A stretch of DNA of 12,071 nt. Origin: Ectopseudomonas composti. GTDB taxonomy: Bacteria > Pseudomonadota > Gammaproteobacteria > Pseudomonadales > Pseudomonadaceae. Made by a program: the position numbers and the translations under genes. Below the pieces are notes generated by a model. It made no database searches. It worked only from the letters and a program-made list of their open reading frames with translations, and had not been told where the DNA came from. Shown here one piece after another: positions 1 to 6,053 of this stretch; position 1 is the first letter of the stretch; each line of letters starts with the position of its first letter. The stretch spans positions 1 through 12,071 of the forward strand of contig CAMPIF010000076.1 in NCBI GenBank assembly GCA_946886245.1, read 5' to 3'.

Positions 1-836
1 ATGCCCAGCAGTTCGGACATCTGGCCGATCAGTTCGTCCTGCACACGCTGCGATGAGAACTCGTCGCCTTGGGCGTCGAAGTGCGACAGCACTTCCTGGA
101 AGAAGTCGTCGAAGTCCTGTACCAGGGAGCGGCCCTTGGCGTAGCGCTCCCAGGTGAGCATGCAGGCTTTGCGCATGACCGACAGGCGTTCGACCTGGTG
201 GCGGCCGAGCCCAGCATAGAGCATGGTCGGAATCGCGGGCAGCAGGTAGCGCACCGCATCGGCCATGCGGCTGACGTGGGACTGCTGCACGGGATAGCCG
301 TCGGCGGCCAGGCGGCGGGCCAGTTCGGACTGGCTTAGGGGGTTGCCGCTCTCCAGTTCGTAGAACTCGCGCGCCTTCTCGACACCGAGGGCGCGCTCGA
401 TGAACGTGAGACCGCCGCGCAGTTCGTTTTCGGCGAGGTGCCCGGTCAGCGCGACGATTTCACCGCGCTCGGGCCAAGGCCGGAATAGACAAGATATGCG
501 GAAGAACTGTTCGTCCTTGGTCTCCGACCAGAGTTCGCGCAGGATCGCCAGCCGGGTGTTGCCGCCGTTGCGGATGATGTAGTGCGCATCGCCGGGCCGC
601 CGCGTGATGGCCGGCGCCGCATCCAGGCCGCGTTCGCGGATGGAGGCCTTGATTTCTTCGTAGGCGGGATTGCGCTTGACGCGCGGGTCGTGGTCATAGG
701 GGCGCAACTGGTCCAGGGTGACGACCATGGGCGTGTCGGCAATCGGGTCGCTGAGCACCGTGGCCGATGGGCCGCTGCGCTCGAACCCGGCGGCGAGGAG
801 CTTGCCGGCCATGTCCTGGGGGGTCATGTCAGCCAT
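1..836 (-). CDS. parB: ParB-family DNA-binding protein (3' end beyond window)
   Basis: This reading frame is open from an ATG at 836 to the left edge, giving 278 residues with no stop; the C-terminus is outside the window. Residues about 35-100 look like a ParB N-terminal domain, with a LDQLRPYDHDPR start and RNGGNTRLAIL (89-99) at the place of the family's GERRxxA nucleotide-binding motif. Residues about 165-192 (LSQSELARRLAADG, QQSHVSRMADA) form a helix-turn-helix. The start overlaps the end of the upstream 83-residue gene by 8 bp (ATGGCTGA), which points to translational coupling. In ICEclc-type elements a ParB-domain protein at this place in the alpA-parA-shi operon has been tied to activation of transfer (BisD, from memory); that role here is inference. 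Partitioning or maintenance of the excised element is the alternative. The family call is secure, the exact function is not. Confidence 0.85.
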   Translation of the reverse strand, partial: MADMTPQDMAGKLLAAGFERSGPSATVLSDPIADTPMVVTLDQLRPYDHDPRVKRNPAYEEIKASIRERGLDAAPAITRRPGDAHYIIRNGGNTRLAILRELWSETKDEQFFRISCLFRPWPERGEIVALTGHLAENELRGGLTFIERALGVEKAREFYELESGNPLSQSELARRLAADGYPVQQSHVSRMADAVRYLLPAIPTMLYAGLGRHQVERLSVMRKACMLTWERYAKGRSLVQDFDDFFQEVLSHFDAQGDEFSSQRVQDELIGQMSELLG

Positions 837-1080
837 GGCCGCATCCCTGGGCGTTGGCGGCCCGGGCCTCGCGTTCGGCGCGGCGAAGCTGCGCACGGGC
901 GTTGAGCGCGGCACGGTGGTCGCTCGCCGTCGAGCTGGTGTAGATCGCAGCGCAGCCCGGTTTGGTGAACTTGAGATGGCCACCGGGCGTGCGCTTGACG
1001 TGCCAGCCTTCGCCCACGGCGAATTCGATCAGGGCGCGCAGCCGCTTGTGGCCGCGTGCCAGATCATGGGCGCTTGCCAT
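829..1080 (-). CDS. Small HicA-like protein between parA and parB (shi position)
   Basis: An 83-residue basic protein. The ATG at 1080 lies inside the 3' end of parA (17 bp overlap) and follows a G-rich ribosome-binding stretch (GGGGGG) a few bases upstream. The core, GWHVKRTPGGHLKFTKPG (residues 25-42), resembles HicA-type mRNA interferases and their dsRBD-like fold, in which a His follows a Gly-Ser/Gly turn; His35 would be that residue. The tail (about 60-75) is Arg/Ala-rich and helical. No HicB-type antitoxin partner is visible; the neighbours are parA and parB, and both junctions overlap. In ICEclc a short hypothetical gene named shi sits in the same slot. Whether it is a nuclease, a nucleic-acid-binding accessory of the Par proteins or something else cannot be told from sequence. 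It is almost certainly a real gene, given the overlaps on both sides. Confidence 0.8.
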   Translation of the reverse strand: MASAHDLARGHKRLRALIEFAVGEGWHVKRTPGGHLKFTKPGCAAIYTSSTASDHRAALNARAQLRRAEREARAANAQGCGHG

Positions 1081-1942
1081 GGCTTGCGCCCCCCGCCGTG
1101 GCCCTCGCGTCTGGTCGACCGGTCACGAGTTCGAAGCGCGCGAGCCAGTGAGGGAACAACTCAATGGCGAGTGCACGCATCGTGTCGAGCGCCGCGGGCG
1201 CGACTCTGCCCGGTGGCTGGCGATGCTCGACCCGATGCACCGGCAGGCCGCGCGTCGCGGCGCGGGGATACGCTTCGATGGCTGGCACATCGGTAGCCAA
1301 TACGCGGATGCCCCCGTGTTCCTGGAACAGGTCGCGCAGGGCCTGCTGGATCAGCCGCGCGTTCGACGACACTGGATGCACGCGGTTGATGAGCAAGTGC
1401 AGCGGCGGCGGTTCGATCCCGAAGTGCCGGTACGGCGCGATGTCCTCGATCAGTTGCAGCGTGCCCCGTCTCAACTCGCGCGCCGCGAGGATTTCCGGGG
1501 TCACGGGAGACAGTGCCAGGTCTGAGGCCAGCACCGCCATCTCCAGCAGGACGGAGCGCGCGCCCTGGGTGTCGATCAGCAGCAGGTCATACAGTGGCTC
1601 CAGCGTCGGCAGTAGGTGGCGCAGCCGCAGGCGCCCGTCTGGGGCATGCAGCAGCAGCGTGTTCAGTTCGCCGCGGTCGTCGTTCGACAGCACCAGGTCC
1701 AGGCCCGCGATGGCGGTGCGCGAGACCAGTTGCTCGATGCGCCGCTCGTTGAACGCCAGCATCTCGTAGATGCCGGCCGGCGCCTGCGCATCAAGGGTGA
1801 AATAGCTTGATAGCGTGGGCTGTACGTCGAGATCCAGCAGCAGCACGCGCAGGCCTGCGTCGGCAGCAAGGCCACCAAGGTTGGCAGCTGTGGTCGTCTT
1901 GCCCACGCCGCCTTTCGTCGAGATAACTGAAACCACCTGCAT
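1064..1942 (-). CDS. parA: ParA-family ATPase of ICE maintenance/activation module
   Basis: A 292-residue ParA/Soj/MinD-type P-loop ATPase. The deviant Walker A motif KGGVGKTTTA is at residues 10-19 with the signature Lys10 and the P-loop Lys15. Walker A' is DLDVQPT (37-43) and Walker B is LLLIDTQG (119-126). Family members dimerise on ATP and bind DNA non-specifically, usually working with a ParB. The start at 1942 is preceded by AGGAG about 8 bases upstream. It lies 43 bp after the alpA stop and overlaps the next gene by 17 bp, so alpA-parA-shi-parB is very probably one transcript. It has no N-terminal DNA-binding extension, so it is not a plasmid P1-type ParA. The sequence and context match ParA proteins of ICEclc/PAGI-like islands more closely than chromosomal ParA. 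Confidence in the family is very high. Confidence 0.95.
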   Translation of the reverse strand: MQVVSVISTKGGVGKTTTAANLGGLAADAGLRVLLLDLDVQPTLSSYFTLDAQAPAGIYEMLAFNERRIEQLVSRTAIAGLDLVLSNDDRGELNTLLLHAPDGRLRLRHLLPTLEPLYDLLLIDTQGARSVLLEMAVLASDLALSPVTPEILAARELRRGTLQLIEDIAPYRHFGIEPPPLHLLINRVHPVSSNARLIQQALRDLFQEHGGIRVLATDVPAIEAYPRAATRGLPVHRVEHRQPPGRVAPAALDTMRALAIELFPHWLARFELVTGRPDARATAGGASHGKRP

Positions 1943-1985
1943 GGTGCGCTCTCCTGGTGGAAGGGGCCATCCGGGCGAGGGCCGA

Positions 1986-2204
1986 TCAGGCCCGCTCCTT
2001 GAGTCGCTCGGTGATCCACGAGTCGATCTCGACCGAATCCCAGCCTACCGCGCGCACCCCCAGACGCAGCGCCTTGGGGAACTTACCTTCCTTCATGAGG
2101 CTGTAAATGTGTGCGCGTTTGAAGCCGGTCTTGGCCTCGACTTCAGCGCGGCGCAGGATGCGGTGCTCCGCCGGCACAGCCGGCGCGTTGGTCTGCGAAG
2201 ACAT
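1986..2204 (-). CDS. alpA: AlpA-family transcriptional regulator (excisionase-like)
   Basis: A 72-residue protein. I chose the ATG at 2204 because AGGAG lies about 9 bases upstream; the frame stays open to 2276, but that extension has no ribosome-binding site and does not look like the family. Residues about 14-66 form the AlpA/MerR-like winged helix: HRILRRAEVEAKTGFKRAHIYSLMKEGKFPKALRLG followed by VGWDSVEIDSWI. AlpA proteins activate or help excise integrated elements and often head ICE regulatory operons. It is the first gene of the operon that continues into parA, and its upstream region carries a twin palindrome (2281-2313) suited to a regulator. The family assignment is firm. Whether it controls the element's integrase or the downstream operon cannot be seen here. 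Confidence 0.9.
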   Translation of the reverse strand: MSSQTNAPAVPAEHRILRRAEVEAKTGFKRAHIYSLMKEGKFPKALRLGVRAVGWDSVEIDSWITERLKERA

Positions 2205-2280
2205 GAGAGACACTCCTTGACGCTCACAGGCGTTGTTCGGAAAGTGCCTCGCATTCAATACACCGCGGCGGCTCAATGCA

Positions 2281-2313
2281 CTGCAACTGCAGAGAGCGCA
2301 GCTGCAATTGCAG
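2281..2313. promoter_or_regulatory. Twin palindromic repeats upstream of alpA
   Basis: CTGCAACTGCAG at 2281-2292 is a palindrome with one mismatched pair. CTGCAATTGCAG at 2302-2313 is a perfect palindrome. They differ at one base and their starts are 21 bp apart, about two turns of B-DNA, so two protein dimers would sit on the same face. They lie in the 124-bp gap between the unknown regulator and alpA, 77-109 bp upstream of the alpA start. The leader between them and alpA has only a poor -10-like sequence and no good -35, as expected of an activated promoter. This is likely an operator or activator site; the binding protein is unknown, with the BisR-like neighbour the first candidate. Confidence 0.6.
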
Positions 2314-2328
2314 TACGTCGCAACGCCG

Positions 2329-3087
2329 TCAGCGGGATGCCTCTAGGTGGCGACGCGCCTGCGCAAGCTTGCTCCACAGCGTTCGCTCGCTGAGTCCGGG
2401 TCGGCCTTCGTAGTGCGCAAGCAGCGCGTTGACCACGGCATCCATGTTTCGGAACGACGAGTATGCCGTGCCCGCCGGCGACGTGCCGAGCAGCAGCGTC
2501 AGCAAGCCGCCAATGATGTTCAGATAAGTTGACTCGCTGCGCTGGCCGGGTTCGTGTGCCCCCTTGATGTCGGCAATGCGGATGGCGTGGTCCTGCGCCA
2601 GTGCTTCGTACGCTGCACGCAGCGTCTCATGAGCCTGGGACAGTTCGGCGAATTGCACCTTGGCCGCTTCGCGCTCGGCCAGCAAGACGCTGAGCGTGGT
2701 CAGGGTGATGGCGGGATGCAGGTCGCGCTCGATGCCATCGAACAGAAACGGCGGCCGCTCGCCGGGGTAGTAGTGCGTCATCCATGCCTTCAAATCGACG
2801 TGGCGAACTATCAGTTCCGTATCTTCGAGCGAAGGGCGCTGCGATTTCTGCATGGTGCCGGCCTTGCCAAAGGGCAGTTCGCCATGCGCCAACGCATCGA
2901 AAATGCGTTCGGCAAACAGGCACAGCATCGGCCAACTTGGGAAGTCGTTCGGTTCTGGCATGGCGCGCTGCCCAAGGGTTTCCAGAATTCTTCGCTCGAA
3001 ACGCAACAAGTCGGCCCAGCGAATGGCTGCCTCGATCGGGCGGTAGTAGGTTTTGGCGCCAAAGGCAAGGCTGCTCGATTGCGGCAT
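2329..3087 (-). CDS. Unknown ICE regulatory protein, candidate BisR homologue
   Basis: A 252-residue protein. I chose the ATG at 3087 because GGGAAG lies 8 bases upstream; the frame stays open to 3213, but that start has no ribosome-binding site and the added 42 residues look like read-through of noncoding DNA. No signal peptide or certain membrane span is seen. Residues about 130-170 are a likely coiled coil (LLAEREAAKVQFAELSQAHE). The C-terminal part, ESTYLNIIGGLLTLLLG at 185-201 through AYSSFRNMDAVVNALLAHY to ERTLWSKLAQARRHLE, is a domain I recognise from small proteins of ICEs and phages with no assigned fold or activity. In ICEclc the activator BisR (about 250 residues, as I recall) acts on the alpA promoter. 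Size and position directly upstream of alpA fit BisR, but I cannot align the two, so homology is inference. Confidence 0.7.
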   Translation of the reverse strand: MPQSSSLAFGAKTYYRPIEAAIRWADLLRFERRILETLGQRAMPEPNDFPSWPMLCLFAERIFDALAHGELPFGKAGTMQKSQRPSLEDTELIVRHVDLKAWMTHYYPGERPPFLFDGIERDLHPAITLTTLSVLLAEREAAKVQFAELSQAHETLRAAYEALAQDHAIRIADIKGAHEPGQRSESTYLNIIGGLLTLLLGTSPAGTAYSSFRNMDAVVNALLAHYEGRPGLSERTLWSKLAQARRHLEASR

Positions 3088-3325
3088 ATCGCGCGCTTCC
3101 CATCTTCGGATTGAATTCCGGCAGACGCGCGCGGCCACCATCGGGCGCGGCGAATGCCCAAAAACCCGGATGAAGCGCGGGGCCGAATGGCATCGGGGAG
3201 GTAAGCGTTGCATCGGCGCTGATCGCCGGCCTGAAGCAGCAACATCTTGCTACGCTTGAAACTTCTCCACCATAATGCGAACGGTTTGGCGGTTGCGAAA
3301 CCCAGGCGTCAAGCATGGGGGACTG

Positions 3326-3380
3326 CGCTTTACCCGAAACCAGGTCAAAGTTTTCGCAGGAATTCCATCGGGGTAAAGCG
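3326..3380. repeat. 10-bp perfect inverted repeat with 35-bp spacer
   Basis: CGCTTTACCC at 3326-3335 and its exact reverse complement GGGTAAAGCG at 3371-3380. Centre-to-centre distance is 45 bp. It lies about 240-290 bp upstream of the BisR-like gene and downstream of the LysR gene. It could be a pair of operator half-sites that loop, or the ends of a small lost element. The spacer is not GC-rich enough and no T-run follows, so it is not a terminator. Confidence 0.45.
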
Positions 3381-3522
3381 TCAATGCGTCAGACCACTGA
3401 GGCGGTTTGCATCCGGCCGGAGTTCATGCGTTCTGTGTCAGTGCAGTGACCTCGACGGTACGCATGCATCTCCGGGCCGCCGCTATTTAGAATGGCAGAG
3501 CAGTTTTTCCTCCATAAAGCGG

Positions 3523-3536
3523 AAGCAGTACTGCTT
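3523..3536. repeat. 14-bp perfect palindrome AAGCAGTACTGCTT
   Basis: A self-complementary 14-mer followed on the plus strand by TTC and lying about 90 bp beyond the stop of the minus-strand LysR gene. As an RNA hairpin it would have a five-pair stem and a four-base loop, too weak for a confident terminator on either strand. It may be a protein-binding site. No second copy was seen in the window. Confidence 0.3.
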
Positions 3537-3624
3537 TTCAGTGGTGCAAATTGGGTCCGGTACAAGACTCAAAAAGTATGGTGCAATCCGGGAAATCGGC
3601 CTACGTACCCGCCGATGGGCCGAG

Positions 3625-4536
3625 TCAAATCCGGCGGAGATCGCCTGTGTCCTGGCGGCCGACGCGCTCGGCCCGGTTGATGAAATGGCGCAGCGGCTCT
3701 GTAACATCTCCCTCGGCCCGCAGCACAAAGGTGGTCAGTACTGCGGTTTGACCGGCCAAGGGACGGGAGACCACGTCCGGCTGCTGGCAAGCCGCCAGGT
3801 GCGCGGCAGTTGAAAGGCCAACGCCATACCCGGCAGCCACAAACGCAAGCATCAGTCCATGGGTAGCGACGTACTCGACCATAGCCGGTTGCGCATCCAC
3901 CGTACGGAACAGTCGTTCGCGCTGCAGGCTGCAACCTTGGCACGCTTGTGGGTCGCACAGCACCAGCGGATAGCTCACCGCTTCCTCCAGCGGTACCTCC
4001 TTGAAGGCCAACAGCGGATGCCGTGCGGGTAGGGCCACCACGAAGGGGTCATTCCACACTGGCGCAGACACGATCCCAGCCTCCGCTTGGTCAAGCATCG
4101 CAAAGCCGGCGTCAAACAAGGTCGCGCCCAGACCATGCACCAGTTGGGTCAGCGGCATCTCGGAAAGTTGGATCTTCACCTGCGGTGCCTCCTCCCGGCA
4201 CAGCGCAAGCAATGTTGATAGCCGCGTTTGCCCAATGTCGCCCGACAAACCGACACGCAATGTGCAGTGATACCCCACTGCAACAGCCTTTGCCCGTGCC
4301 TGTGCTTGCTCGACGGCCAGCAGGATTCGACGGGCATCCTCCAGGAAGAGTTGACCGGCCAAGGTCAGGTGCACGCCGCGGGGCGGGCGATGCAATAGCG
4401 TAACGCCCAGATCCGACTCCAGCCTGCGGATGGTGCGCGACAGCGGCGACTGCTCGATGTGCAAGCGCTTCGCGGCCCGGCCAAAGTGCAATTCTTCGGC
4501 CACGGTGATGAAAGCTCGAATCTGACGCAGATGCAT
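3625..4536 (-). CDS. LysR-type transcriptional regulator
   Basis: A 303-residue LysR-type regulator. I chose the ATG at 4536 because AAAGGA lies 8 bases upstream and the protein then begins with the canonical MHLRQIRAFITVAEELHF; the open frame reaches 4656 without support. The helix-turn-helix spans about 18-37 (GRAAKRLHIEQSPLSRTIRR). The effector-binding domain covers about 90-295, starting at CTLRVGLSGDIGQTRL, and the length is normal. It is intact and has good codon use. Two roles are possible. It may regulate the catechol operon on the other strand, as LysR proteins do for several phenol and aniline meta operons. Or it may be an ICE regulator like TciR of ICEclc, since it lies next to, and in the same direction as, the BisR-like gene. 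A perfect T-N11-A dyad lies just upstream of its start, suggesting autoregulation. Confidence 0.93.
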   Translation of the reverse strand: MHLRQIRAFITVAEELHFGRAAKRLHIEQSPLSRTIRRLESDLGVTLLHRPPRGVHLTLAGQLFLEDARRILLAVEQAQARAKAVAVGYHCTLRVGLSGDIGQTRLSTLLALCREEAPQVKIQLSEMPLTQLVHGLGATLFDAGFAMLDQAEAGIVSAPVWNDPFVVALPARHPLLAFKEVPLEEAVSYPLVLCDPQACQGCSLQRERLFRTVDAQPAMVEYVATHGLMLAFVAAGYGVGLSTAAHLAACQQPDVVSRPLAGQTAVLTTFVLRAEGDVTEPLRHFINRAERVGRQDTGDLRRI

Positions 4537-4554
4537 GTCTATCCTTTCAATAGA

Positions 4555-4569
4555 GTCACAGCCTGTGAC
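4555..4569. promoter_or_regulatory. LysR-type box (T-N11-A dyad) upstream of the LysR gene
   Basis: GTCACAGCCTGTGAC is a perfect inverted repeat with 7-base arms and one central base. It contains the LysR signature T-N11-A (T4556 to A4568). It ends 18 bp upstream of the LysR start codon, a place where the regulator would be expected to repress its own gene. The 9-mer AGAGTCACA that runs into its left arm recurs at 4729-4737, so a second, incomplete site may lie 177 bp further upstream. Confidence 0.55.
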
Positions 4570-5117
4570 ACCATGGAACGACACGAGTTCATGCCAGAGA
4601 GAAACCGGATAGCGCCTGCCCAGCACTGCCTCGCCATATAGCGAAGCGACCGTCACTAGAACATTTCGCGAGAGTCCGGTTAACTACACAGACTTTGCGT
4701 CATAGCACGGATTCGGCCGTACAAATAAAGAGTCACAACTAAGATGTAACTACTTCTAGCGTTGCCGTCTGCGCTGAGACGCTACGTCGCCGCGTGTGGC
4801 CACCCAATGAGCGCAGGGATGCTCGCGCCATCCTCTGGTGCGGTCGGGATGCTTGCCGCCCCCGAATTAGAACGATGGGCGCATCTTTGCGTGAGCCTCC
4901 GAATTGCCACAGAACTGCTGCGTCGTCGTAACAGTGCCCTGTGGCAGCGCGCTATGCGGCACGTCGCCGAGGAGTCCTGGGCGGCAGACGGTTCGCAGTT
5001 GGACAGTGCGCGGCTTCAATGTAGCTCCAGCAGTGGATTGGCGCGGTGTGAGTGCAAGGAGTCGCAAATTGCGGCGCTGCGACACCTCAGAGGGGTCTGG
5101 AGGGCCTATGCAGCAAT
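4570..5117. other. Stretch without recognisable genes
   Basis: This holds the upstream region of the LysR gene (about 4570-4760, moderately AT-rich, including the repeated AGAGTCACA at 4729-4737) and then about 350 bp of unassigned DNA. A 119-codon open frame on the plus strand (4762-5121) has no ribosome-binding site, and I recognise nothing in its product. Because it abuts transposase debris, it may be inserted or decayed material. Confidence 0.4.
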
Positions 5118-5260
5118 TTAACCCGCCTGCATCGTCGCCATCCTTCGCAAATTCAGCGCCATGCACACGAGTTTCCGCTCGGCTTGTACTGGGTGTAGTC
5201 ACGCACGTTGAACTGACGGACGCTCAAAACGTTCCTGATCAAACCGTTCGGTGGTTCGGC
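5118..5260 (-). pseudogene. IS1182-like transposase, C-terminal fragment, frameshifted
   Basis: On the minus strand one frame gives AEPPNGLIRNVLSVRQFNVR (codons from about 5260). This matches the region around the last catalytic Glu of DDE transposases of the IS1182 type (pattern EPxxGxIKxxxxxRxFxxRG). The match then moves to another frame and continues as ERKLVCMALNLRRMATMQAG, ending in TAA at 5118-5120, which is the usual C-terminal tail of these transposases. The frame change near 5181-5186 means the piece is dead. The rest of the transposase is not recognisable upstream. The assignment rests on remembered family patterns; the transposase nature is fairly likely, the exact family less so. 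Confidence 0.5.
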
Positions 5261-5455
5261 CATTCCTGCAGTGTCTCTGGAAGCAGCAGCATCTTCTGCG
5301 GCTCGCAGGAAAGGTAGTTTGCGGCCATCGCCATCAACGGACGACACCTTACCCACGACGGCAGCAACTTCGCGTTCGGCCGCCCAGACTCCCAGGCCAG
5401 GCTTAGCTGCAAGACCAAACGCGGCGATGTTCCTGTAGAGGCGATGGCCAACCGC

Positions 5456-5574
5456 CCCGAACCGGAACTTGAAGCGAAGGTACCAACGAATCGACAGCAT
5501 GATGACCGCGAGACGCTCCAGGTAGCGCGGCCTCTCACAGACGGATCTGCCGAATGCGGAAGCTTCTGTGTCAT
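5456..5574 (-). pseudogene. IS6-like transposase, N-terminal fragment, frameshifted
   Basis: From an ATG at 5574 the minus strand reads MTQKLPHSADPSVRGR. After a frame change at 5525-5526 it continues YLERLAVIMLSIRWYLRFKF. Joined, these resemble the first ~40 residues of IS6-family transposases (FKGRHF...VI-L-VRWYLRYKLS), which precede the helix-turn-helix. The similarity stops near 5456, and the expected helix-turn-helix and DDE residues are absent. It shares strand with the IS1182-like fragment about 200 bp away; whether the two arrived separately is unknown. I did not find terminal inverted repeats. Confidence 0.45.
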
Positions 5575-5888
5575 CGCAGGGGCTTCCAAGCGATGAACCG
5601 AGGTGCCTTGCTGGCTTTCCGAGGCCCTTGAGCGGGCAGCTCACTGTTAAAGGCAGGCAAAGGCGGGGGCTGAAACGTAAATTCAATAATATTGAAAAAT
5701 GATCCAGTGTTGAATTCAGTAGTCATTGCTGATAGAGTTTGCTGCCTGCCGAGACCCAAAGCTAAAGAGGTCATTTTTAGAGCACTGGAGACATATCGTG
5801 GACGCAACAGTCGCCTGGGAATCAGTTCGCTCCGACGAGTCGAAAAGCACGGACAGTGCTGCGCCTTGTTGCAAGGGGAATGAGCACT
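5575..5888. other. AT-rich junction upstream of the catabolic genes
   Basis: This stretch has no recognisable gene. From about 5675 to 5790 it is clearly richer in A and T than the surroundings and contains the T-N11-A dyad and promoter-like boxes listed separately. A plus-strand open frame begins at 5726 and runs into the reductase stump, but its first ~60 codons match nothing I know and the ATG has no good ribosome-binding site. The sequence probably marks foreign DNA or the scar where the phenol hydroxylase genes were lost. Confidence 0.4.
5682..5738 (+). promoter_or_regulatory. Possible promoter with LysR-type box for the meta operon
   Basis: TTCAATAATATTGAA (5682-5696) is a perfect inverted repeat containing T-N11-A (T5683 to A5695). 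It is followed by TTGAAT at 5710-5715, a 17-bp spacer and TAGAGT at 5733-5738, each box matching four of six sigma-70 consensus bases. The dyad would be centred near -56 of a start close to 5745, a normal place for LysR-type activation. No TGGCAC-N5-TTGC sigma-54 promoter, typical of intact dmp-type operons, was seen. The prediction is weak but is the best candidate between the insertion debris and the first catabolic gene. Confidence 0.35.
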
Positions 5889-6037
5889 TGCCTGTGCGGA
5901 CCTCCACGCCCAAGGCCTGCATCGCCGCACTGATGCATGGGCGGCGGTTCGAGCTCGACGTCTACACGGAGAAGCTCTTCAGTTCGGCCGATGCCGCCTC
6001 CGCACCACCGCGCATCCTGATGTTCAAGCCGCTTTGA
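5889..6037 (+). pseudogene. Phenol hydroxylase reductase (DmpP type), C-terminal stump
   Basis: The last codons of a multicomponent phenol hydroxylase reductase (P5 component, a 2Fe-2S/FAD protein that passes electrons from NADH to the oxygenase). CLCGPP is readable at 5889-5906 in one frame. The next part, KACIAALMHGRRFELDVYTEKLFSSAD to MFKPL and stop (5912-6037), is in another. DmpP has LCGPPPMIDAAITTLMQGR at this point; here only 5 bases separate the two halves where three codons are expected, so the stump is also frameshifted. Everything N-terminal (ferredoxin domain, FAD and NAD domains) and the other hydroxylase genes are absent upstream. The stump ends 16 bp before the ferredoxin gene, the same arrangement as dmpP-dmpQ, so this is the ancestral left border of the surviving operon. 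A toluene monooxygenase reductase would look similar. Confidence 0.75.
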
Positions 6038-6053
6038 TGGGAGGGCTGCATCC

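Larger units (their letters stand above)
3088..3624. other. Gene-free stretch between LysR gene and BisR-like gene
   Basis: I see no convincing gene in these 537 bp. Short open frames on both strands have no ribosome-binding site and no recognisable protein. It must hold the promoter of the minus-strand gene starting at 3087. It contains a perfect 10-bp inverted repeat (3326-3335 / 3371-3380) and a 14-bp palindrome (3523-3536), both listed separately. I looked for a tRNA-Gly 3'-end attachment sequence of the ICEclc kind and did not find one. Confidence 0.5.

Noticed and set aside
1164..1769. Plus-strand open frames across the parA region
   Set aside because: Ser/Arg-rich shadows of parA, which has Walker motifs and a good start on the other strand.
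3523..3536. Palindrome as terminator of the LysR gene
   Set aside because: The hairpin would have only five pairs and no T-run on the relevant strand, so it is listed only as a palindrome.
3088..3624. Possible ICE attachment site (tRNA-Gly 3' end)
   Set aside because: I searched by eye for an ICEclc-like attR sequence on both strands and found none; no tRNA gene is visible in the window.
4762..5121. 119-codon plus-strand open frame
   Set aside because: Not recognised, no ribosome-binding site, and it overlaps the antisense transposase debris at its end; kept only as unassigned sequence.
5575..6053. Sigma-54 promoter as in intact phenol operons
   Set aside because: No TGGCAC-N5-TTGC-like sequence was found between the insertion debris and the ferredoxin gene.
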